This document shows, one piece after another, positions 1 to 6,316 of a stretch of 6,370 bases of DNA. Within the stretch, counting starts at the first letter, position 1. Each line of letters begins with the position of its first letter. A program made the translations under genes and the position numbers. A model generated the notes under the pieces. That model made no database searches. It had not been told where the DNA came from and worked only from the letters and a program-made list of their open reading frames with translations. Origin of the DNA: Alistipes sp. (GTDB lineage: Bacteria > Bacteroidota > Bacteroidia > Bacteroidales > Rikenellaceae); the NCBI GenBank assembly GCA_019422485.1, contig JAHZDG010000020.1, forward strand, positions 36,651-43,020, in the 5' to 3' direction.

Positions 1-1
1 G

Positions 2-400
2 CCGGTCGGGCGGGGTCGGATTATGCATGAGGGGCACGATGTGGCTTTGTTGACATTGGGACCGGTGGGCAATGCCGCCGAAGAGGCTGTAAAACAGGCT
101 GAAGCCGAGGGAATTTCGGTGCTGCATATCGACTTGCGTTATGCCAAACCGTTAGATGAAGTGCTGTTGGATCGGGTGGGTCGGGAATTCACCCGTGTGG
201 TTACGGTGGAAGATGGCGTGGTTCATGGAGGAGTGGGCAGCGCCGTGTTGACCTTTATGAATGAACGGGGATATACGCCACAGATACAGATGTTGGGTGT
301 GGGAGATGAATTTGTGACGCACGGAAAGCAGCGCGAACTGCAGCATTTGTGTGGCTATGATGCCGAAGGTATTTTGCAGGCACTGCGAGCCGGAAAATAG
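2..400 (+). CDS. dxs: 1-deoxy-D-xylulose-5-phosphate synthase, C-terminal fragment (5' end outside window)
   Basis: The last 132 residues of DXS, the cytosolic thiamine-diphosphate enzyme that condenses pyruvate with glyceraldehyde 3-phosphate in the first step of the MEP isoprenoid pathway. The frame is open from base 2 to the TAG at 398-400. The ATG at 23 is an internal Met, because the residues before it (PVGRGRI) already match the family's conserved G-R-G-R approach to the transketolase C-terminal domain. Visible family features, in fragment numbering, are LLTLGPVG (16-23), VVTVED (66-71), HGGVGSA (75-81) and DEFVTHG (102-108), followed by a short C-terminal helix. DXS is usually about 620-640 aa, so this is roughly the last fifth. 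The ThDP-binding and catalytic domains lie upstream of the window. The gene is followed after 77 nt by leuS on the same strand. The family call is firm; whether the whole gene is intact cannot be judged here. Confidence 0.93.
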   Translation, partial: PVGRGRIMHEGHDVALLTLGPVGNAAEEAVKQAEAEGISVLHIDLRYAKPLDEVLLDRVGREFTRVVTVEDGVVHGGVGSAVLTFMNERGYTPQIQMLGVGDEFVTHGKQRELQHLCGYDAEGILQALRAGK

Positions 401-409
401 AAAATACGC

Positions 410-425
410 TCTCCTTCGGGGGAGA
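410..425 (+). other. Small hairpin between dxs and leuS
   Basis: TCTCC (410-414) pairs with GGAGA (421-425) around TTCGGG, and a T-G wobble can close it to a UCGG tetraloop. It begins 9 nt after the dxs stop codon. The bases after it (ATAAACGGG) are not a T-run, so it is a poor intrinsic terminator. It may be a 3'-end stabiliser, an RNA processing site, or chance. I see no TTTG/TAnnTTTG promoter between it and leuS. Confidence 0.4.
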
Positions 426-477
426 ATAAACGGGACCGCTTCCCACATATAAAAAGAGTAATTAATTGCTACATAAT

Positions 478-3240
478 ATGGAATACGATTTTAAGGCTAT
501 CGAGCAAAAGTGGCAGAGCCGTTGGGCTGCCGGCAAAGTCTATCGCGTGGAGGTGGACGAAAGCCGTCCGAAATTCTACGTGTTGGATATGTTCCCCTAT
601 CCTTCGGGAGCCGGGTTGCATGTAGGGCATCCGCTGGGGTATATCGCTTCGGATATTTACACTCGTTATAAACGTCTCAAAGGATTCAATGTCCTGCATC
701 CGATGGGATATGATGCTTTCGGGCTGCCCGCCGAACAGTATGCCATCCAGACGGGCCAGCATCCGGCCGTAACGACCGAACGAAACATCGCCCGTTATCG
801 GGAACAGATGGATAAACTGGGTTTCAGCTATGATTGGGATCGGGAGATCCGTACCTGCGATCCGTCGTATTATCACTGGACCCAGTGGGCGTTCCTGAAG
901 ATGTTCGATAGTTTTTATGATTATGATCAGCAGAAGGCGCGGCCCATTGCCGAATTGATCCAGGCTTTTGAAAAGGCCGGGACCGAAGGTCTGAATGTGG
1001 CTTGTACGTCGCCGATGCATTTTACGGCAGCCGAATGGGGGGCCATGGACGAACGGGCTCGTGAAGAAGTGTTGCAAAATTATCGTTTGGCCTACCGGGC
1101 CGATACGTTGGTCAACTGGTGCCCGGCGCTGGGAACGGTCCTGGCTAACGACGAGGTGAAAGACGGGCTGTCGGAACGCGGCGGTCATCCGGTGGAACAG
1201 AAACGGATGAAACAGTGGTCGTTGCGGATCACGGCCTATGCCGAACGTCTGTTGGAAGGGTTGAATGATCTGCAGTGGAGCGAGTCGCTCAAGGAGATCC
1301 AACGCAACTGGATCGGTCGTAGCGAAGGGGCTCAGGTTTTCTTTGGGATCAAAGGTTCGGAAGAAAAACTGGAAGTCTTCACGACCCGTCCCGATACCAT
1401 TTTTGGGGTAACCTTCATGGTGCTGGCTCCGGAACACGAATTTGTGTCGTGGTTGGCCACCCCGGAATACCGTCAGGCTGTCGAAGACTATCAGGCCCAG
1501 GCCAAGAAACGTTCTGAACGGGAACGCATGGCCGATACCAAACGGGTGAGCGGTCAATTTACGGGCAGCTATGCTGTCAATCCTTTCACCGGTACGGAAA
1601 TTCCGATCTATATCAGTGATTATGTGCTGGCCGGTTACGGAACCGGAGCCATCATGGCGGTGCCGGCACACGATAGCCGTGACTACGCTTTTGCCAAACA
1701 TTTTGATCTGCCGATCATTCCGGTGGTTGAAGGGGGCGATCTGAGCGAAAGCTCCTATGATGCGAAGTCCGGGAAAATGATCAATTCGGACTTCATCAAT
1801 GGCTTGGACGTGAAAGAGGCCATTCAGGTGATGTTCGCAGAGGTGGAAAAACGGGGTATCGGGAAACGTCGGATCAACTACCGTCTGCGCGATGCGATTT
1901 TCAGCCGTCAGCGCTATTGGGGAGAACCCTTCCCGATCTATTATAAGGACGGGATCGCTTATCCGTTGAGCGAAGATCAGTTGCCGCTGACGCTGCCTCC
2001 GATCGAAGATTTCGGTCCGACGGAACAGGGCGAACCGCCTTTGGCTCGGGTAGCGGATTGGAAAACGCCGGAAGGTTACCCCTTGGAAACGAGTACGATG
2101 CCTGGCTTTGCCGGATCTTCGGCCTACTACCTGCGTTATATGGATCCGCACAACGACCAGGCGCTGGTGGGTAAAAAGGCCGATGAATATTGGCGCAATG
2201 TGGACCTGTACGTGGGCGGGATCGAACACGCAACGGGTCACTTGATGTACTCTCGCTTCTGGAACATGTTCCTGTATGATCTGGGGTATGTCTGTGAAAA
2301 GGAACCGTTCAAGAAACTGGTCAATCAGGGGATGATTCAAGGTCGCTCCAATTTCGTATATCGGGTGGTGGGTACCAACCAGTTTGTGTCGTTGGGTCTG
2401 AAAGATCAGTATCAGACCCAGGAAATCCATGTGGATGTCAATATCGTGAAGAACGATGTGCTCGATCTGGACGCCTTCCGGGCTTGGAGACCCGAATTCG
2501 CAACGGCGGAATTCATTCTCGAAGACGGGAAATACATCTGCGGTTGGGCCGTGGAAAAGATGTCCAAGTCGATGTTCAATGTGGTGAATCCCGATTACAT
2601 TGTCGAACAGTACGGGGCCGATACCCTGCGGATGTACGAAATGTTCCTCGGTCCGCTCGAACAGAGCAAGCCTTGGGATACGAACGGGATCGACGGTGTG
2701 CATAAGTTCTTGCGTCGTTTCTGGCGGATGTTCTTCGATCGGGACGGCCGCTTGATTGTCACCGATGAAAAAGCAACGCCCGCTGAGTTGAAGAGCCTGC
2801 ATAAAACCATCAAAAAGGTCAATGAAGATGTGGAAAACTTCTCGTTCAATACGTCGGTGAGTGCCTTCATGATCTGTCTGAATGAACTCAGTGAACAGAA
2901 GTGCAATAAACGGGAGGTGCTCGAACCGATGGTGATTTTGATGGCTCCGTTTGCGCCCCATTTGGCGGAAGAAATCTGGTCGCAGTTAGGTCATCAGGGA
3001 ACGATCTTCGATGCTTCCTATCCGCAGCATGACGATAAGTACCTGGTGGAATCGGAAGTTTCCTATCCGGTTTCCTTTAATGGCAAGGTGCGCTTTAAGA
3101 AGAGCCTGCCGGCTGGTTTGTCGCCTCGGGAAATCGAAGAAGCGGTACTGGCCGATGCGATGACCGCAAAATACCTCGAAGGTAAAACGCCGAAGAAGGT
3201 AATTGTGGTTCCGGGTAAGATTGTGAACGTCGTGTTGTAA
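478..3240 (+). CDS. leuS: Leucyl-tRNA synthetase
   Basis: Cytosolic class Ia synthetase that activates leucine with ATP and charges tRNA-Leu; its CP1 domain hydrolyses mischarged tRNA. The protein is 920 aa from ATG 478. This start gives MEYDFKAIEQKWQ, the usual N-terminus in Bacteroidales; a TTG at 466 in frame would only add four residues. Motifs in order: HIGH-type HVGH (48-51); an extra segment at about 145-205 absent from E. coli LeuRS but usual in Bacteroidetes; NWCPALGTVLAN (213-224); the editing domain with TTRPDT (302-307) and GTGAIMAVPAHDSRD (388-402), including the two conserved editing Asp (399, 402); a leucine-specific insert before KMSKS (694-698); the anticodon-binding helical domain (about 745-850); and a C-terminal domain ending TPKKVIVVPGKIVNVVL. 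All key residues are present, so it looks functional. It lies 77 nt after dxs with no visible promoter of its own and ends at a strong terminator. Codon use is strongly biased: a single TTA and no CTA or TCA. Confidence 0.98.
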   Translation: MEYDFKAIEQKWQSRWAAGKVYRVEVDESRPKFYVLDMFPYPSGAGLHVGHPLGYIASDIYTRYKRLKGFNVLHPMGYDAFGLPAEQYAIQTGQHPAVTTERNIARYREQMDKLGFSYDWDREIRTCDPSYYHWTQWAFLKMFDSFYDYDQQKARPIAELIQAFEKAGTEGLNVACTSPMHFTAAEWGAMDERAREEVLQNYRLAYRADTLVNWCPALGTVLANDEVKDGLSERGGHPVEQKRMKQWSLRITAYAERLLEGLNDLQWSESLKEIQRNWIGRSEGAQVFFGIKGSEEKLEVFTTRPDTIFGVTFMVLAPEHEFVSWLATPEYRQAVEDYQAQAKKRSERERMADTKRVSGQFTGSYAVNPFTGTEIPIYISDYVLAGYGTGAIMAVPAHDSRDYAFAKHFDLPIIPVVEGGDLSESSYDAKSGKMINSDFINGLDVKEAIQVMFAEVEKRGIGKRRINYRLRDAIFSRQRYWGEPFPIYYKDGIAYPLSEDQLPLTLPPIEDFGPTEQGEPPLARVADWKTPEGYPLETSTMPGFAGSSAYYLRYMDPHNDQALVGKKADEYWRNVDLYVGGIEHATGHLMYSRFWNMFLYDLGYVCEKEPFKKLVNQGMIQGRSNFVYRVVGTNQFVSLGLKDQYQTQEIHVDVNIVKNDVLDLDAFRAWRPEFATAEFILEDGKYICGWAVEKMSKSMFNVVNPDYIVEQYGADTLRMYEMFLGPLEQSKPWDTNGIDGVHKFLRRFWRMFFDRDGRLIVTDEKATPAELKSLHKTIKKVNEDVENFSFNTSVSAFMICLNELSEQKCNKREVLEPMVILMAPFAPHLAEEIWSQLGHQGTIFDASYPQHDDKYLVESEVSYPVSFNGKVRFKKSLPAGLSPREIEEAVLADAMTAKYLEGKTPKKVIVVPGKIVNVVL

Positions 3241-3261
3241 CCGATACGAAATAGCTATACC

Positions 3262-3297
3262 AAAAATCGGGCGGCTCCATCAAGCCGCCCGATTTTT
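3262..3297. terminator. Bidirectional intrinsic terminator between leuS and upp
   Basis: A perfect 15-bp inverted repeat: AAAAATCGGGCGGCT (3262-3276) pairs with AGCCGCCCGATTTTT (3283-3297) around CCATCA. The GC-rich core is flanked by A5 on one side and T5 on the other, so each strand yields a hairpin followed by a U-run. It begins 21 nt after the leuS stop and lies 28 nt beyond the upp stop on the opposite strand. It therefore most likely ends both convergent transcripts. Confidence 0.93.
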
Positions 3298-3325
3298 GAT
3301 ATTCAAGTTTGATTGAAAGTCGAAA

Positions 3326-3979
3326 CTACATTTTTTCTCCGTAGGCCAGATCTCCGACATCTCCCATTCCCGGAACAATATAGGATTTGACAGTCATTTC
3401 GGCATCTACGGTTCCGCACCAGATCGAAGTGGTTTGGGGTGAGAAATGTTTGCGGGTATATTCGAGGCCCTCTTCACTGGCAATGATGGTGGCGATGTGG
3501 GTATAGCTCGGCATGCCGGCTTTTTCGATCAGGGCCTGGTAGGTCAGTACCAGAGAAGATCCTGTCGCCAACATCGGATCCACGATGATGAGTGTTTTGC
3601 CGCTCAGTTCGCAGGTTGAAATGTATTCTACTTTGATGTTGAAGCTGTTATCCTTGCTGTATTTTCGATAGGCCGATACAAAGGCATTCTGGGCGTTGTC
3701 GAAATAGTTCAGAAAACCCTGGTGAAAGGGCAGTCCAGCGCGCAGAATGGTAGCAATAACGACCTGGTCGTCCGGCAGCATGACATCGGCCACCCCCAGC
3801 GGGGTTTCGACACGAGTCTGCTTGTAGTGCATCGTTTGGCTGATTTCATAAGCCATAATCTCTCCCACACGTTCGAGATTGCGGCGGAAGCGCATGCTGT
3901 CTCCCTGCACGTTCACATCGCGCATCTGGGCAATGAAACGATTCATAAGGGAGTTCTGACGTTCGAAAATAGTAACCAT
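3326..3979 (-). CDS. upp: Uracil phosphoribosyltransferase
   Basis: Cytosolic pyrimidine-salvage enzyme that makes UMP from uracil and PRPP. The protein is 217 aa, the normal family length (about 208-220). The type-I PRTase PRPP loop is IIVDPMLATGSS (131-142), the conserved ILRAG is at 78-82, and the uracil-binding segment PGMGDVGDLAYGE (203-215) lies near the C-terminus as expected. MRFRRNLERVGEIMAYEIS (29-47) is also typical. I chose the ATG at 3979 because it gives MVTIFERQNSLMNRFIAQMRD, which starts where relatives start. The frame stays open back to 4183, but that extension runs into the 3' end of hflX and has no family similarity. The gene follows hflX by 86 nt on the same strand, with no terminator visible between them, and converges on leuS at the shared terminator. 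Nothing looks damaged. Confidence 0.97.
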   Translation of the reverse strand: MVTIFERQNSLMNRFIAQMRDVNVQGDSMRFRRNLERVGEIMAYEISQTMHYKQTRVETPLGVADVMLPDDQVVIATILRAGLPFHQGFLNYFDNAQNAFVSAYRKYSKDNSFNIKVEYISTCELSGKTLIIVDPMLATGSSLVLTYQALIEKAGMPSYTHIATIIASEEGLEYTRKHFSPQTTSIWCGTVDAEMTVKSYIVPGMGDVGDLAYGEKM

Positions 3980-3997
3980 CGGTAATGAATTTCTTAA

Positions 3998-4028
3998 CAA
4001 AATACGGTTTATTTTCCGTTTATGCAAG
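3998..4028 (-). promoter_or_regulatory. Possible weak upp promoter, degenerate Bacteroidetes type
   Basis: Read on the minus strand, CTTG (4028-4025) is followed after 20 bp by TATTTTG (4004-3998), a poor match to the TTTG and TAnnTTTG boxes because one base is missing in the -7 box and one differs in the -33 box. It would give a very short upp leader, ending at the ATG at 3979. Read-through from hflX is an equally good explanation for upp expression. Confidence 0.28.
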
Positions 4029-4065
4029 GCGAAAGACGTTGGGCGGGCCGCAAAGTTTGTACCGA

Positions 4066-5262
4066 TCAGTATAAAAAGTTGTTGAACGGATAACGTCCGG
4101 CATGGATTTCCCGAACCATGCCGTAAAGATCCTTGCGAAGTTTGTCGATGCCGATGCGTTCCTTGGCCGAGATGAAAATGCAAGGCGTATTGGCCCGGGC
4201 GATCCAGCTGTGTTTGAGATCTTCCAGCGAACGGTTTTCCCGGGTTGCCGGAGTCAGGTCGTCTTCCTCTTTGGGAATATGGGTGTAGGCATCGATCTTG
4301 TTGAAAATCAAAAAGACGGGTTTGTCTCCCGCTCCGATCTCCTGCAGGGTTTCCTTCACGACGTTGATCTGATCTTCAAAACCCGGGTGCGAAATGTCGA
4401 CTACATGCAACAACAGATCGGCTTCGCGCACTTCGTCAAGGGTCGATTTGAACGATTCGACCAGTTGATGAGGCAGTTTGCGGATAAATCCGACGGTGTC
4501 CGACAGCAGAAACGGCAGATTGTCCAAAACGACTTTACGTACTGTGGTGTCCAACGTGGCGAAGAGTTTGTTTTCGGCAAAGACATCGCTTTTGGCAATC
4601 AGGTTCATCAGGGTCGATTTTCCCACATTGGTATACCCGACCAGCGCGACCCGGACCAATTGTCCCCGGTTGCTGCGTTGAACGGCCATCTGGCGGTCAA
4701 TCTTCTGCAGCTGTTCCTTCAGACGGCTGATACGCTGGCGGACAATGCGTCGGTCGGTTTCGATTTCGCGTTCCCCGGCCCCGCCTCGGGTTCCTGTGCC
4801 CCCACGTTGCCGTTCGAGGTGGGTCCACATCCCGGTCAATCGCGGTAACAGGTATTGGCATTGGGCCAGTTCAACCTGAGTTTTGGCGTAGGCGGTTGCC
4901 GCCCGTTGCATGAAAATCTCGAGAATCAGGCTGGTGCGATCGTAGATCTTACGCGAAAAAACTTTGTCCAGGTTGCGCAGTTGCGAGGGGGTCAGTTCAT
5001 CGTCGAAAATGACGAAATCGATTTCGTGTTCTTCGACATAGGCGGCAATCTCTTGCAATTTACCCTCTCCGACATAGGTTCGACTCTGAGGAGCCGGCAA
5101 GCGTTGGGTGAAGCGTTTGACGCTGTGGACGCCGGCCGTTTCGGCCAGAAACTCCAATTCGTCCAAGTACTCCTTGACTTGGGCTTCGCTTTGAGAGTCC
5201 CTGATGACAGCGATCAAAATCGCAGTTTGCATGGAAGTATAGGCGGGTGTTTCTGTTTTCAT
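4066..5262 (-). CDS. hflX: HflX-type ribosome-associated GTPase
   Basis: HflX is a TRAFAC GTPase of the Obg-HflX superfamily that binds the 50S subunit and splits or rescues stalled 70S ribosomes. The protein is 398 aa from ATG 5262. Domains in order: N-terminal HflX domain (about 12-150) with EYLDELEFLAETAG (31-44), FDDELTPSQLRNL (86-98) and the segment TQVELAQCQYLLPRL (128-142); a Gly-rich loop, GGTGTRGGAGERE (154-166); a charged helical, probably coiled-coil linker (about 168-195); then the G domain with G1 GYTNVGKST (209-217), FATLDTT (234-240), G3 DTVGF (255-259), G4 NKID (321-324) and G5 SAKE (365-368). ATG 5262 puts about a dozen residues before AILIAV, as in relatives. ATG 5268 is nearly equivalent; ATG 5325 is possible but sits at the foot of a hairpin. 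The C-terminus stops at NNFLY, slightly earlier than in some Bacteroides homologues as I remember them. It lies upstream of upp and downstream of the TonB-gene terminator, so it should have its own promoter, which I could not identify. Confidence 0.95.
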   Translation of the reverse strand: MKTETPAYTSMQTAILIAVIRDSQSEAQVKEYLDELEFLAETAGVHSVKRFTQRLPAPQSRTYVGEGKLQEIAAYVEEHEIDFVIFDDELTPSQLRNLDKVFSRKIYDRTSLILEIFMQRAATAYAKTQVELAQCQYLLPRLTGMWTHLERQRGGTGTRGGAGEREIETDRRIVRQRISRLKEQLQKIDRQMAVQRSNRGQLVRVALVGYTNVGKSTLMNLIAKSDVFAENKLFATLDTTVRKVVLDNLPFLLSDTVGFIRKLPHQLVESFKSTLDEVREADLLLHVVDISHPGFEDQINVVKETLQEIGAGDKPVFLIFNKIDAYTHIPKEEDDLTPATRENRSLEDLKHSWIARANTPCIFISAKERIGIDKLRKDLYGMVREIHAGRYPFNNFLY

Positions 5263-5324
5263 AGGCATATAGGCCAATCTGGTTGAGGATACGGATTGTG
5301 TGATTCCGTGATTTGACAAAGGCA

Positions 5325-5344
5325 TCTGAGTATTCGGACTCAGA
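5325..5344 (-). repeat. Inverted repeat in the hflX leader (7-bp stem)
   Basis: TCTGAGT (5325-5331) and ACTCAGA (5338-5344) are perfect reverse complements around a 6-nt loop. The repeat lies about 60 nt upstream of the chosen hflX start and shares its boundary base with the next palindrome. No T-run follows on the minus strand, so it is not an intrinsic terminator. It could be leader RNA structure or a protein-binding site. Confidence 0.6.
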
Positions 5345-5360
5345 GGGAGATTATCTCCCT
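5344..5360 (-). repeat. 17-bp perfect palindrome in the hflX leader
   Basis: AGGGAGAT (5344-5351) and ATCTCCCT (5353-5360) are perfect reverse complements around a single base at 5352. The near-zero loop fits a DNA operator for a dimeric regulator rather better than an RNA hairpin, although a 7-bp stem with a 3-nt loop is also possible. It is directly joined to the 5325-5344 repeat. No regulator binding this site can be named from the sequence. Confidence 0.6.
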
Positions 5361-5387
5361 TTTGGGCCCGAAAAACGGATAACGTTT
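5360..5387 (-). repeat. Two weaker dyads continuing the hflX leader array
   Basis: TTTTGGGCCCGAAA (5360-5373) is a near-palindrome around GGGCCC with one T-G wobble. It is followed at once by AAACG (5373-5377) and CGTTT (5383-5387) around GATAA. Each is short enough to arise by chance; they are listed because they are end to end with the two stronger repeats and fill the space up to the TonB-gene terminator. Confidence 0.35.
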
Positions 5388-5391
5388 AGAT

Positions 5392-5424
5392 AAAAAAAGG
5401 TGCTTGCCGATGGCAGCACCTTTT
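5392..5424 (-). terminator. Intrinsic terminator of the TonB-family gene
   Basis: On the minus strand AAAAGGTGC pairs with GCACCTTTT, and an inner GCC-type stem (TGCC with GGCA) closes on a 3-nt loop with one bulged base. The hairpin is followed by a run of seven Ts (complement of A5392-5398). It lies 20 nt past the stop of the TonB-family gene and separates it from hflX. On the plus strand the T-run is shorter and there is no gene to terminate. Confidence 0.88.
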
Positions 5425-5443
5425 ATAGGATTAACGGGTCCGA

Positions 5444-6127
5444 TTACTGGATCTTGAATTCAACCGGCAGGTTGAAACGGATCTGTACGGGGTTGCCACG
5501 TTGTTTACCCGGAGTCCATTTGGGCGAGCTTTCGATTACACGAACGGCTTCTTCACCCAGTGATTTATCGGGGCTGGCCAATACCTGAACACGACCTACG
5601 CTACCGTCTTTCCCAACGACGAACGTTACAACGACACGTCCTTGAATGTTGTTTTCCTGAGCAACAACGGGATATTTCAGGCGTTCCTGTACCCATTTAC
5701 GGAAAACGTTCAGGTCACCACCATTGAAGGTCGGCATGGTTTCGGCGATCAAGAAGATTTCTTCTTCTTCAACAACTTCTTCTTCTACGGGAGCGGCGGG
5801 AGCTACATCCACAGCGAGTTCATCGCTAAATTCGGTGAAGTCGATGTTGGTCGTGATCTTGGCATCGTCTTTTACCACACGCAGAATATCAGCCGTTACC
5901 GAGATGGTTTTGGCCTGAGGTGCTTTGGGAGGTTCTTCCTGACGGGTGATTTCTACGATTTCCGTTTCGATGATTTGCGAATCTTCCACCATCGTAACAA
6001 CGACCTTTTCTTTTTGGCTCAAACTGAACATCACGATGCACAAGCCCAACGAAATGATCAGACCGATCTCCAGGAAAAGACCTTTCTTGTTCTCAAGATT
6101 GGCTTTTGGAGTTTTCTTGATTTCCAT
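5444..6127 (-). CDS. TonB-family energy transducer
   Basis: An inner-membrane anchored periplasmic protein that, by family, passes proton-motive force from ExbB/ExbD to outer-membrane TonB-dependent (SusC-type) transporters. The protein is 227 aa. A short basic cytoplasmic N-terminus (MEIKKTPKANLENKK) precedes one transmembrane helix at about 17-37. A spacer (about 40-130) carries PPKAP (66-70) and an acidic stretch, PVEEEVVEEEE (113-123), rather than the long Pro-Lys repeats of enterobacterial TonB. The C-terminal domain (about 130-227) has MPTFNGGD (131-138), NNIQGRVVVTFVVGKDGSVG (159-178) and SPKWTPGKQRGNPVQIRFNLPVEF (from 201), all typical of Bacteroidetes TonB C-terminal domains. The ATG at 6127 follows an A-rich leader without Shine-Dalgarno sequence. 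A good promoter lies at 6204-6233 and a terminator follows, so it appears monocistronic. No exbB or exbD is adjacent, so the partner complex and substrate are unknown, and I give no gene symbol because such genomes carry several paralogues. Confidence 0.93.
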   Translation of the reverse strand: MEIKKTPKANLENKKGLFLEIGLIISLGLCIVMFSLSQKEKVVVTMVEDSQIIETEIVEITRQEEPPKAPQAKTISVTADILRVVKDDAKITTNIDFTEFSDELAVDVAPAAPVEEEVVEEEEIFLIAETMPTFNGGDLNVFRKWVQERLKYPVVAQENNIQGRVVVTFVVGKDGSVGRVQVLASPDKSLGEEAVRVIESSPKWTPGKQRGNPVQIRFNLPVEFKIQ

Positions 6128-6203
6128 GTTGTGTTAGTGTTTTTTATTCGGTTATTTATATTGCTCACCAAGTAATTCCTTCCAAGGCACGCTTAGAATA
6201 CGA

Positions 6204-6233
6204 CAAAGTTAAGAAAGAAATTTTCAAAACAAA
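6204..6233 (-). promoter_or_regulatory. Bacteroidetes-type promoter of the TonB-family gene
   Basis: On the minus strand TTTG (6233-6230) is followed after 18 bp by TAACTTTG (6211-6204), a full match to the -33 TTTG and -7 TAnnTTTG consensus used by the primary sigma factor of this phylum. Transcription should start near 6197-6200, giving a 5' leader of about 70 nt before the ATG at 6127. Confidence 0.72.
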
Positions 6234-6274
6234 ATAATCCTCTGTGAAAAAATGGAAAGAATTTGAGGAAATAT

Positions 6275-6304
6275 TTTGTATCCCAAAAATTTTTTATACA
6301 TTTG
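6275..6304 (+). promoter_or_regulatory. Bacteroidetes-type promoter of the tRNA-Ala gene
   Basis: TTTG (6275-6278) is followed after 18 bp by TACATTTG (6297-6304), a full match to the TTTG and TAnnTTTG consensus. The start point would fall around 6309-6312, only a few bases before the mature tRNA 5' end at 6317, which is usual for a first tRNA gene in a transcript. Spacing is identical to that of the divergent promoter at 6204-6233. Confidence 0.78.
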
Positions 6305-6316
6305 CACCACAATCGA

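Noticed and set aside
23..400. Stand-alone 125-residue gene starting at ATG 23
   Set aside because: The conserved DXS sequence continues upstream in frame to the window edge, so this is the 3' end of dxs.
466..477. TTG start for leuS adding four residues
   Set aside because: ATG 478 gives the MEYDF N-terminus expected for Bacteroidales LeuRS, and nothing favours the TTG.
469..2961. Very long minus-strand open frame over leuS
   Set aside because: It is in codon register with leuS, its translation resembles no family I recognise and is rich in His, Arg, Phe and Ile as expected for an antisense read, and codon bias in leuS explains it.
3980..4183. 68-residue N-terminal extension of upp
   Set aside because: It overlaps the 3' end of hflX in another frame and has no similarity to UPRTases; ATG 3979 gives the standard length and N-terminus.
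4102..5286. Plus-strand open frames of 248 and 143 codons opposite hflX
   Set aside because: They are antisense shadows of a clearly recognised HflX gene, with no family motifs or promoter of their own.
5263..5325. 21-residue N-terminal extension of hflX from ATG 5325
   Set aside because: It lacks family similarity and starts at the foot of a hairpin; ATG 5262 gives the usual distance to the first conserved strand. It cannot be fully excluded because the frame is open.
5400..5588. Short plus-strand open frame over the TonB-gene terminator
   Set aside because: It runs through the terminator hairpin and antisense to the TonB C-terminal domain; no coding support.
5642..6175. Plus-strand 177-codon frame opposite the TonB-family gene
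   Set aside because: Its Phe-rich sequence is the antisense read of Glu/Lys/Ile/Val codons in the TonB-like protein; no promoter or family signal supports it.
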